From positions 1 through 21,300 of the forward strand of contig JANXNM010000053.1 of the NCBI GenBank assembly GCA_025354065.1: a DNA stretch of 21,300 nucleotides, in the 5' to 3' direction. Made by a program: the position numbers and the translations under genes. The notes below the pieces were generated by a model that was not told the origin of the DNA, did no database searches, and saw nothing but the letters and a program-made list of their open reading frames with translations. Positions 15,122-21,300 of this stretch are shown here, one piece after another (within the stretch, counting starts at the first letter, position 1; each line of letters begins with the position of its first letter). Source of the stretch: Synechococcales cyanobacterium 340R_concoct_173_sub (GTDB taxonomy: Bacteria > Cyanobacteriota > Cyanobacteriia > Leptolyngbyales > Leptolyngbyaceae).

Positions 15122-16138
15122 TTAAGGAGTTTGAGGTTGATCTACCACAGGCTTATCGGCATTAGCTTGAGAAGTTTCAGCTTGAGGAGTCCCAGATGGA
15201 ATGGAAACAGCACCCCGCAATTGAGTTTGGCTAAAGGTTTGGAAAGCCGTACTCCAAACCAAATAGCCTGCCGGACTCAAATGCAATCCGTCAGTAGTTA
15301 AATCCGATCGCAACATCCCTTCATTATTAGAGAACAATGGATTTAAATTCAAGAATAGAACCTGTTCTTCTTTGGCCATAGTCGCCAGTTTTTGATTTAA
15401 TTTAAAAATCTGTTCATTAGACACCGCCAACAACCGATCGCGTTCTTCCACCGTCATAGACTCGCCGCTATGGGGCAAAATCGATTGAATAATCAATTCA
15501 CTATCGGGATGCTTTTGCTTTAATGTTTGAACCAAAATGCGATAGTTCGTCAGCAAATCAGAATCCGAAACACCCGACTTCAAATCATTAATTCCAGCCA
15601 TCACCAAAATAGTCTGCGGTTTAGTCTCATCTAGAAAATTTAACCGCCTCAACATGGCGGCAGTTGTCTCACCAGACATGCCTTGATTAAGCCAACTCCG
15701 ATCGCTCGGCAACTGCTCCGGCGGGAACCACAAACTTAACGAATCGCCCAATAACACCGTCAGACGCTCAGGATTTTTTGCTGACACTGCTACTGCTTCT
15801 TGTTTCAACACATCCAGCCATTGGTCGTAGCTCAACACTGTGCGAGCAACTTCAGTCGGAGCTACTTCAACGATCGGAGCCACAGGCTCAACCGAGGGGA
15901 TCGCATTGGGCCAAACCTTCGCCATCAAAGGCGAAATGCGTGGATTATTCATGAGCCGCTTTGTCAACTCGGGCTGGGTCGTCAGAATCGAAACAGCTAG
16001 CAACACCATCCCATTCCCAGCAATCAGCAGCGATGCCCATAATGGCAGGCGCTTACGACTTTTCACAGGATTACTAGCTCTTACCTTCGGTGAAGAAATA
16101 GACTTTCTGCCTGGTCTTAGGTTCAGTTGCTGAGTCAT
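15122..16138 (-). CDS. membrane-anchored SGNH/GDSL hydrolase
   Basis: This 338-residue protein is an SGNH-family hydrolase, typically an esterase or acyl-hydrolase. Residues 33-53 form an uncleaved membrane helix preceded by a basic Arg/Lys cytoplasmic tail, so the domain should lie outside the membrane. The catalytic blocks are present in order: LLGDS with nucleophile S133, the NQGMSGET block with G153, AGINDL with N184 and DGLHLS with D283 and H286. A Pro/Val-rich linker (81-97) precedes the domain and a Gln/Thr-rich low-complexity tail follows it (309-338). Substrate (polysaccharide acetyl groups or lipid) is unknown. It is divergent from the Rieske gene; nothing links it with certainty to the nearby sugar transferase, though an envelope-modifying role is plausible. 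Confidence 0.9.
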   Translation of the reverse strand: MTQQLNLRPGRKSISSPKVRASNPVKSRKRLPLWASLLIAGNGMVLLAVSILTTQPELTKRLMNNPRISPLMAKVWPNAIPSVEPVAPIVEVAPTEVARTVLSYDQWLDVLKQEAVAVSAKNPERLTVLLGDSLSLWFPPEQLPSDRSWLNQGMSGETTAAMLRRLNFLDETKPQTILVMAGINDLKSGVSDSDLLTNYRILVQTLKQKHPDSELIIQSILPHSGESMTVEERDRLLAVSNEQIFKLNQKLATMAKEEQVLFLNLNPLFSNNEGMLRSDLTTDGLHLSPAGYLVWSTAFQTFSQTQLRGAVSIPSGTPQAETSQANADKPVVDQPQTP

Positions 16139-16223
16139 AGCGATTTAGTTATTAAGTCTCTCTTAATCTAGCAGACGATCGCAGATTTAGAGTAAACTGC
16201 CTAAAATTTCTATAAATTACGCT

Positions 16224-16260
16224 GTGGGTAGTGGTTGGTGCTGGTAGTTAGTAGTTGGAG
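16224..16260 (-). repeat. degenerate heptanucleotide-type repeat
   Basis: Read on the minus strand this stretch contains CCAACTA-CTAACTA-CCAGCAC-CAACCAC-like seven-base units. It resembles the short tandemly repeated repetitive (STRR) heptamers known from some cyanobacteria. On the plus strand it is G/T-rich with several GG runs. It lies in the spacer upstream of the Rieske gene. Confidence 0.4.
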
Positions 16261-16385
16261 CAATGGAATTTGGGACGATCGAGCGGTAGATAAAATTGTG
16301 GGAAACCATAAAACATTATATTAAAATTAATAATGAATTGTTAAGTTGATATTCTTAGGCTGTCTAGGTCTAGCTGGGGTAAGTC

Positions 16386-17753
16386 ATGGTGTTAGTGCAA
16401 GAATCGAAGACACAAGATATTGGTTTGCAAGATATTGGTTTGCTAGGCGGAACTGATCCAACTCGTTTTGACGCGAAAGATGCATGGTATCCAATCTTTT
16501 TTCTTCGGGACTTAGAGCGCACGACACCCAATGCTTTTACATTGCTTGGAATTGATTTAGTGATTTGGTGGGATCGGGCCACGGACAGTTGGCGGGCTAT
16601 GCGGGATCAATGCCCTCATCGCTTAGTGCCGTTGTCTGAAGGGCGAATTGCAGAGGATGGATTGCTGGAATGTCCTTATCATGGCTGGGCCTTTACGGGA
16701 GACGGCAAGTGCGATCGGATTCCGCAACAAGGTGAGGGCGATCGGGCTAATCAAGCGACGCGGGCTTGCATTCCAGTATTTGCAACGGCGGAATCTCAAG
16801 GGTTACTGTTTGTCTATGGCGGGGATTCGGCTGTTGCGTCTCAAGTTCCGATTCCAACGATCGCACCTTATGACAGCAATGATCCGGCTTGGATTTGTAT
16901 GACCATTTCGCGGGATTTGCCCTACGATGCCGTGACTTTGATGGAGAATGTGCTAGATGCGAGTCATTTGCCATTTACCCATCATAAATCTGTGGGAAAT
17001 CGAGTGAATGCGGCTGCCATGGATTTAGAGCTTGTGAACACGGGACGCAATGGATTTGTCGGACATTGGGCGGAAGGACCACGCAAGGGCAAGCTCGGGG
17101 CGCAGGATACTATTTTTGTTGCGCCGAATTTGATGTGGCATGATCTGACCTCAAAGTTGTTTGGTCGGACGATTACGGCGGTTTATGCAACGCCGACAAG
17201 TAAGGGTGAATGTAGATTATTTGCAATGTTCCCATTTCAGCTTTCATCGCCAATTCCAAGATTTTTTATTAAGTGGACCCCGAATTGGTATTCCCATATC
17301 AATCAAAATTCGATTTTAGAAGATGACCAAATTTTTTTACATTGGCAAGAACGAGCATTGAATCAATCGGGCGGTAGCGATCGGTTTTCTCAGGCATTCT
17401 ATTTACCGACCAAAGCCGATCGGTTTGTATATGAATTTCGACAATGGTTTTCTACCTTTAGCGCAGATCCATTTCCAAATCAAACGTTACCAATTCGTCA
17501 ATCCCGAGAGGAATTACTCGATCGTTACCATTCCCATACCAAACAGTGTAAAAGTTGCCGAACAGCATTGAAAAATATCTTGATTTTACAACGCCTACTG
17601 GCAGCACTAGGAGCGATCGCATTAGTATCGGCGACGGTGCTTCCAACCATGGGGATTGCAGCATTGGCGATCGGTTTAGTTTGGTATAAGCTCAATGATT
17701 TTAAAGAAGGCTACTATCGAGGTCCGGCGATTCCAGCACGTAATCGAAATTAG
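16386..17753 (+). CDS. Rieske [2Fe-2S] oxygenase, PaO/Tic55/Ptc52 family
   Basis: The 455-residue protein belongs to the Rieske oxygenase group that includes pheophorbide a oxygenase, Tic55 and Ptc52, which mostly act on chlorophyll-related or other hydrophobic substrates. The Rieske cluster is formed by CPH (C76, H78) and CPYH (C96, H99). The mononuclear iron site is ENVLDASHLPFTHH (187-200) with H194 and H199, and the aspartate pair D313-D314 probably supplies the third ligand. A redox CxxC (C388-C391) in KQCKSC and two C-terminal membrane helices (400-418, 421-436) are typical of this group; the CxxC is a known thioredoxin-linked feature. Residues 10-19 are a duplicated QDIGL pentapeptide. 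The natural substrate in this organism is unknown, so no symbol is given. Confidence 0.92.
   Translation: MVLVQESKTQDIGLQDIGLLGGTDPTRFDAKDAWYPIFFLRDLERTTPNAFTLLGIDLVIWWDRATDSWRAMRDQCPHRLVPLSEGRIAEDGLLECPYHGWAFTGDGKCDRIPQQGEGDRANQATRACIPVFATAESQGLLFVYGGDSAVASQVPIPTIAPYDSNDPAWICMTISRDLPYDAVTLMENVLDASHLPFTHHKSVGNRVNAAAMDLELVNTGRNGFVGHWAEGPRKGKLGAQDTIFVAPNLMWHDLTSKLFGRTITAVYATPTSKGECRLFAMFPFQLSSPIPRFFIKWTPNWYSHINQNSILEDDQIFLHWQERALNQSGGSDRFSQAFYLPTKADRFVYEFRQWFSTFSADPFPNQTLPIRQSREELLDRYHSHTKQCKSCRTALKNILILQRLLAALGAIALVSATVLPTMGIAALAIGLVWYKLNDFKEGYYRGPAIPARNRN
16413..16442 (+). repeat. 15-bp tandem duplication inside the Rieske gene
   Basis: CAAGATATTGGTTTG occurs twice in direct succession (16413-16427 and 16428-16442). 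It is in frame and encodes the QDIGL pentapeptide twice near the N-terminus, before the Rieske domain. It is likely a recent slippage event and need not affect function. Confidence 0.9.
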
Positions 17754-17769
17754 ACCTAAAATTTACTAA

Positions 17770-18126
17770 TTAATCCTCGTCCCATTCTTCCCAATCCTCT
17801 TCTTCTTCCCAATTTACTTCCTGACGATTTTCGTAATATTGAGCGAGATCGGCTTGACTGATAGGATTTTCTGTTGGGTTTGAGAAAAATGCTTTGACCC
17901 GAATGTAACGGCGTAGTCCCTCAGCGCCTGCATCTTCCTGGGTTGCTTCTTGAAAATCTTGCGGAAAAGTTTGGGTTATTTTTAGCCAAGCATCAATTAA
18001 AATCTTGGCGATTTCGTCCGTTGGGGCAGTGTCATAGAGATTTTCTAAGGTTTCGAGAACATCAATGGTCTGGAGAAGTTCTGGGGTAATGTCGGGGTCA
18101 ATCATACTCAAACTTCTCCAAATCAT
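17770..18126 (-). CDS. small acidic hypothetical protein
   Basis: The 118-residue protein (111 if the ATG at 18105 is used; that start has GGAG ten bases upstream) is not assigned to a known family. Its first 65 residues look helical (ITPELLQTIDVLETLENLYD), the middle holds AEGLRRYIRVKAFFSNP and the end is a striking Glu/Asp/Trp-rich tail WEEEEDWEEWDED. The tail recalls acidic tips on proteins that bind basic partners or nucleic-acid-binding domains, but no function is shown. It follows the 366-residue protein by ten bases on the same strand, so they are probably co-transcribed. It is convergent with the Rieske gene (16 nt apart). Confidence 0.7.
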   Translation of the reverse strand: MIWRSLSMIDPDITPELLQTIDVLETLENLYDTAPTDEIAKILIDAWLKITQTFPQDFQEATQEDAGAEGLRRYIRVKAFFSNPTENPISQADLAQYYENRQEVNWEEEEDWEEWDED

Positions 18127-18136
18127 CTTTAAACCA

Positions 18137-19237
18137 TTAAAACGGAATTTGGCTCAATTCAGGTTGGAGTTTAGCAGGCATTGATTTTAGGTAGCTTAAG
18201 AAACCAAATAGCTCGGTTTCGGTGAGCTCGGCGCGAGTGCGCTTGCTATAGGTCTGTTGTAGGTAAGCGCTGCCTTGTTTCTTGGTCCAACCAATCCGAT
18301 CGATTTCCATACCAATTTGGGCGATCGCATCCGATAAATCCAGGCCGTAGTCGATCGGGGCAGGGGATACAACAACAGGCGTTGGAGCGACTTCGATTGC
18401 GGCGATCGGTTCAAGGGGAATTTCTTCGCCTTCGTAGGTATATTCATAAACCTCTTCAACCTCAGAGCTAATCTCAACCGATTCAAGTTCCTCTGGCTCA
18501 GTTGCCATCTCAACTGCTGCCTGAACAGAGACAGGAACGATCGGTGACAAAACTTGCGTTGGCAAAATAGGTTCTACGATCGATTCAGTACCTGTCTCGA
18601 TAACGGGTGCTACTGCTTGAATCAAGATTTCCGCGATCGGTTCAAGAATGAATTCAGGGGCTTCGACTATTTTTTCGGCTGCTTCAGGAATCGACGTATC
18701 GAATAAATTGACCGCTAATTCTTCAGTAGGCGCTTCAGGAACAACAGGCGTGGCCTTAGATTTGCGCTTAGTGGCCTTAGACACAGATGTCGTCTCAACT
18801 TTAGGCGCAACCAGGCTTTCATCAGCAACTTCTTCCGAGACCAATGAAATGGGCGACTCGGGCAAAGTACCTACTGCTTCTACGATGGGCGATGCGATCG
18901 GTAACGTTGCACTAACATTAGCGATATTCAGACCTAATGCTTCCAGTACCCGAGTTCTCGCCCGGTCCTCCGCCACTTCAATGGTTGAAGCGCTCGCCAA
19001 TGCTGTCACAAGGGCCATATTGTCAACTTGCACCACAGCTCGGACGACAAACTGATCTTGATGAATTTGAACTAAGTCTGTCGAGAGACAACCCGTTGGA
19101 TACTGCGATCGAAGCTGTTGCAGTACGGGGTTGAGCTTTGGACGAAGTGCACTGAGTCGATCGTCGAGGGAACCTGAATCTAGTGACGCAGTATCAAGCG
19201 ATCGGGTGGCTTGGGGAATGGCTATTGCAAGGTTCAT
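18137..19237 (-). CDS. two-ended protein with Rad52/annealing-like N-terminus and conserved C-terminal module
   Basis: This 366-residue protein has two compact ends and a long low-complexity linker. Residues 26-103 include a strand-rich part (DLVQIHQDQFVVRAVVQVD) and then TIEVAEDRARTRVLEALGL (85-103). That second part recalls the iE.AE.rA..RAL..lG signature seen in Rad52/Erf-type single-strand annealing proteins. Residues 104-297 are rich in Glu, Val, Pro and Ala with a short basic patch (KATKRKSKA, 154-162). Residues 299-353 form a helical module, GWTKKQGSAYLQQTYSKRTRAELTETELFGFLSYL in outline, resembling a short C-terminal module seen on DNA-metabolism proteins. A DNA-annealing or DNA-repair role is a hypothesis from these resemblances, not an established assignment. 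The acidic protein follows 10 nt downstream. Confidence 0.72.
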   Translation of the reverse strand: MNLAIAIPQATRSLDTASLDSGSLDDRLSALRPKLNPVLQQLRSQYPTGCLSTDLVQIHQDQFVVRAVVQVDNMALVTALASASTIEVAEDRARTRVLEALGLNIANVSATLPIASPIVEAVGTLPESPISLVSEEVADESLVAPKVETTSVSKATKRKSKATPVVPEAPTEELAVNLFDTSIPEAAEKIVEAPEFILEPIAEILIQAVAPVIETGTESIVEPILPTQVLSPIVPVSVQAAVEMATEPEELESVEISSEVEEVYEYTYEGEEIPLEPIAAIEVAPTPVVVSPAPIDYGLDLSDAIAQIGMEIDRIGWTKKQGSAYLQQTYSKRTRAELTETELFGFLSYLKSMPAKLQPELSQIPF

Positions 19238-19760
19238 GGTGGTAACGACAGTTAGGTTGATATAAGGATACTAGTACATGAGGACTAGTTGCAAATTTAG
19301 ACAATTAAGACTTAGACAATCAAACCAGCGAGCCTGCCAATAGACGACAGCTTTTCCAGAGTTTCAAGGCAGTGGTAGCGCCTCGTTGTTAGGATCAACA
19401 GTCCATATAGCGTTTTTGGAATAAATCCAAGGTCAACTAACGTTGCGATCAAAACAGACTAATAACGTACAGGATCTTAGACAGTTTGCGACACGATCGA
19501 TATAATTTTATTGTCTAGCGGCCCTGATCAAGTCCAATATTAGGTCCGATCGGTCCGATGGTGAGGATTGTTTTCCCAGCTACAGATAAGGGAGAACTCT
19601 CTTAATATCGTGGGAAGAAATACTTGAGTGACCTGATACTATTAAAATTCTCGAATCTAATAGAGATTAGATTTTTATAATATTTACTAACCACTTTTAA
19701 ACAATAAGTCCTTTTAAATTCCGTATAGTAGAAATTGGTGCATAATAATGGTTTTTAAAA
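19238..19760. promoter_or_regulatory. gene-free region upstream of phoU
   Basis: The 523 nt hold no convincing gene. They must carry the promoter of the minus-strand 366-residue protein and the plus-strand phoU promoter. Visible elements near phoU are a perfect hairpin at 19654-19673, an 8-bp direct repeat CTTTTAAA (19694-19701 and 19711-19718), a -10-like TATAGT (19724-19729) and a ten-codon frame at 19748-19777. Around 19371-19405 the bases look like part of a tRNA D-arm/anticodon arm but no complete tRNA folds there. Confidence 0.5.
19654..19673 (+). promoter_or_regulatory. perfect AT-rich hairpin with trailing T-run
   Basis: AATCTAAT (19654-19661), loop AGAG and ATTAGATT (19666-19673) form an eight base-pair perfect stem whose right arm runs into five consecutive T residues (19672-19676). 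It lies about 95-115 nt before phoU. It could be an operator dyad or a weak leader terminator; the stem has only two GC pairs if counted strictly, so termination would be inefficient. Confidence 0.4.
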
Positions 19761-19769
19761 TTGACTTTA

Positions 19770-20423
19770 GTGAATAATCCTGAACCCACTCGTGTGAATT
19801 TCGATCGTCAGCTCAAACGCGTCCAACGGGATGTTTTAAAAATGGGCGCACTCGTTGAAACGTCCTGTCAGTTAGCTCGTCAAGCGATGTTTGAACGGGA
19901 CTTAGAAGCAGCAGATCAAATCATCGTTGCCGATCGAGAAATCGACGCACTGTATCGTCAAATTGAATTGGATTGCGTCAACATGATTGCGCTTCAATCT
20001 CCTGTCGCTCAAGATTTAAGGCTGCTAAGTGCTCTGATGCAGTTGGTTCGCGACATCGAACGCATCGGTGACTATGCCAAAAATTTGGGAGAAGTTTCTG
20101 TTCGACTCTTTCCTTACGAGCCACAACCTCAGATGATTCAGATTCGGACAATGTTCGATCGATGTAGGGCTATGTTGGCGACTGGGCTAAAGGCATTATC
20201 AGATTTAGATGCGAAATCAGCGGAGGACATGCGGCTATTGGACGACGCGGTTGATTCAGACTACGAGAATCTCTACACGCTTCTAACTCAAAAAACAGAG
20301 CTTCGGGGTTCCATCGAACCGATCGTATTGATGGTGCTTGCAATTCGCCACATTGAACGCATGGCCGACCATTCCACCAACATTGGCAAACGGGTGAGTT
20401 ACATTGTCACGGGGGAACGTTAG
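19770..20423 (+). CDS. phoU: PhoU phosphate-signalling protein
   Basis: PhoU is a peripheral cytoplasmic regulator of the Pst phosphate transporter and the PhoR-PhoB type two-component system. The protein (217 residues from GTG at 19770) is all-helical and contains the two symmetric three-helix repeats of the family. Their metal-cluster-type motifs are VRDIERIGDYAKNL (E97 and D101) and IRHIERMADHSTNIGKRV (E196 and D200). A TTG at 19761 would add three residues; neither start has a good ribosome site. The genes for the transporter and the kinase/regulator are not adjacent, as is common in cyanobacteria. A short frame (19748-19777) overlaps the start, which might influence initiation. Family assignment is firm. 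Confidence 0.93.
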   Translation: MNNPEPTRVNFDRQLKRVQRDVLKMGALVETSCQLARQAMFERDLEAADQIIVADREIDALYRQIELDCVNMIALQSPVAQDLRLLSALMQLVRDIERIGDYAKNLGEVSVRLFPYEPQPQMIQIRTMFDRCRAMLATGLKALSDLDAKSAEDMRLLDDAVDSDYENLYTLLTQKTELRGSIEPIVLMVLAIRHIERMADHSTNIGKRVSYIVTGER

Positions 20424-20541
20424 AGAAATCTGTGAGTTTTGAGTGGGTGGGACATCATAGTGATTTAATATTCTGTGGGTTAGGGTCGATCGCATCGCCG
20501 CCCAACTCCGTCGCTGAACATCATAAGGACATGCCGCTCCA

Positions 20542-21300
20542 ATGGAATTTTCGATCGCCGAACTCTTGGTTAATCTCGACAGTGACAAACTAGTTGCTCC
20601 AAAAACCTTGGAACAAAAGTTGGAATGCCAAGTGGAGGGCGATGTTCGAAAACTTCAAGTGGCGCTGGATGCCCTTGAAAAAATCGGTCTCGTCGAAAAA
20701 GAACGCGGCAAATATCGTCGTCTCCCCGAAGAAGGCATCATCGAAGGCAAATTGCGCTGCTCCAGTAAGGGGTTCTGTTTTGCCATTCAAGACACCGAAG
20801 AAGCCGAAGACATCTACATCCGTGAGAGCCATCTCAACAGCGCTTGGAATGGCGATCGCGTCATGGTGCGAGTGACCAAAGAAGGAACCCGTCGTCGATC
20901 GCCTGAAGGTGAAGTGCGCTTGATCTTGGAACGATCGAACCCCTCTATTTTGGCCCGCCTGAAAAAAATAGAGGATGGTACCTTTCGCGCCGTCCCTCTC
21001 GACGATCGGCTCCTGTTTGAAGTCAACCTTGAACCCACAGAACTCGACCTCGACTCCGCCCTAGAGCAATTGGTCCATGTTGAAGTTCTGCGCTATCCCT
21101 TGGGCAACAGCGGACCTAATGGCAATGTGGTCAAGCTCTTGGGCACGGACGACGCGGCGGATGACATTGATATTGTTTGCTGTAAACATGATCTAACGCC
21201 CGTTTTCCAGCCCCACGTTATGGCGGCAGCGGCAGCGATTCCACCAAAAATCTCTAAAATCGAGATCAAGCGTCGCATGGACTTGCGGAAAGTCACGACC
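20542..21300 (+). CDS. RNase R/Zam-type RNB exoribonuclease (5' part)
   Basis: The reading frame stays open from ATG at 20542 to the window end (253 codons), so the gene is truncated by the window edge. Residues 1-60 form a helix-turn-helix-like RNA-binding start (LLVNLDSDKLVAPKTLEQKL, LEKIGLVEKERGKYRR). Residues 68-115 form an OB/cold-shock domain (GIIEGKLRCSSKGFCFAI, then EDIYIRESHL and GDRVMVRV). The visible end, IKRRMDLRKVTT, is the entry to the catalytic RNB domain, whose aspartates would lie just beyond. Such enzymes degrade RNA 3'-to-5'. Cyanobacterial members include VacB/RNase R-like and Zam-type proteins; I cannot separate these without the C-terminal half. It follows phoU by 118 nt; AAGGA lies 13 nt upstream of the start, a long spacing. 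Confidence 0.85.
   Translation, partial: MEFSIAELLVNLDSDKLVAPKTLEQKLECQVEGDVRKLQVALDALEKIGLVEKERGKYRRLPEEGIIEGKLRCSSKGFCFAIQDTEEAEDIYIRESHLNSAWNGDRVMVRVTKEGTRRRSPEGEVRLILERSNPSILARLKKIEDGTFRAVPLDDRLLFEVNLEPTELDLDSALEQLVHVEVLRYPLGNSGPNGNVVKLLGTDDAADDIDIVCCKHDLTPVFQPHVMAAAAAIPPKISKIEIKRRMDLRKVTT

Noticed and set aside
19365..19410. tRNA-like stretch (AGTGGTAGCGC followed by a GTTG/CAAC stem with a seven-base loop)
   Set aside because: D-arm and anticodon-arm-like bases are visible, but no matching acceptor stem or T-arm could be found, so it is likely coincidence or a decayed fragment.

Overview
This window is a chromosomal stretch from a cyanobacterium. The palindrome core CGATCG recurs throughout, including at least eleven complete GCGATCGC (HIP1) octamers at, for example, 3442, 5201, 10519, 10954, 13179, 13884, 14314, 17613, 18321 and 20852. 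Several proteins are cyanobacterial in style: a PaO/Tic55-type Rieske oxygenase, a TerB-like protein, an FHA-kinase and a degenerate CobO relative. No rRNA, tRNA, insertion sequence, prophage or CRISPR array was found. The region reads as ordinary core chromosome with short operons on alternating strands.

Layout. On the minus strand, 38-1902 holds a small secreted beta-rich protein, dCTP deaminase (dcd) and a CobO-like protein whose Walker A loop is not recognisable; the CobO-like gene and dcd are probably co-transcribed. RNase PH (rph, 2127-2837, plus) converges on a secreted L,D-transpeptidase (2907-3509, minus). An M28 metallopeptidase and a YihY/BrkB membrane protein (3756-5659, plus) overlap by one base. 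A B12-binding-type radical SAM protein (minus) and the 16S rRNA m5C methyltransferase rsmB (plus) are divergent, and both probably start at GTG. A TerB-like protein (9120-9581, plus) meets exonuclease III (xth, minus) at a short hairpin.

On the minus strand, 13270-10494 is an operon-like run: 6-phosphogluconolactonase (pgl), a zinc-ribbon/FHA protein 3 nt downstream, and an FHA-Ser/Thr kinase. A polyprenyl-phosphate sugar transferase (13426-14835, plus) starts divergently from pgl. It is followed by an anchored SGNH hydrolase (minus), the PaO-like Rieske protein (plus), and a minus-strand pair at 17770-19237. That pair is an acidic small protein and a 366-residue protein with two folded-looking ends joined by a Glu/Val/Pro-rich linker. 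After a 520-530 nt gene-free region come phoU and the first 253 codons of an RNase R/Zam-type exoribonuclease, which runs off the window.

Themes. RNA maturation and decay (rph, rsmB, RNase R), nucleotide and DNA maintenance (dcd, xth, possibly the 18137-19237 protein), cell envelope (L,D-transpeptidase, SGNH hydrolase, sugar transferase, YihY) and phospho-signalling (FHA, kinase, PhoU) are interspersed. I did not find a clear novel multi-gene system. The best leads are the CobO-like protein without a P-loop lysine, the pgl-FHA-kinase cluster with an altered catalytic loop, and the two-ended protein at 18137-19237 with features recalling single-strand annealing proteins.
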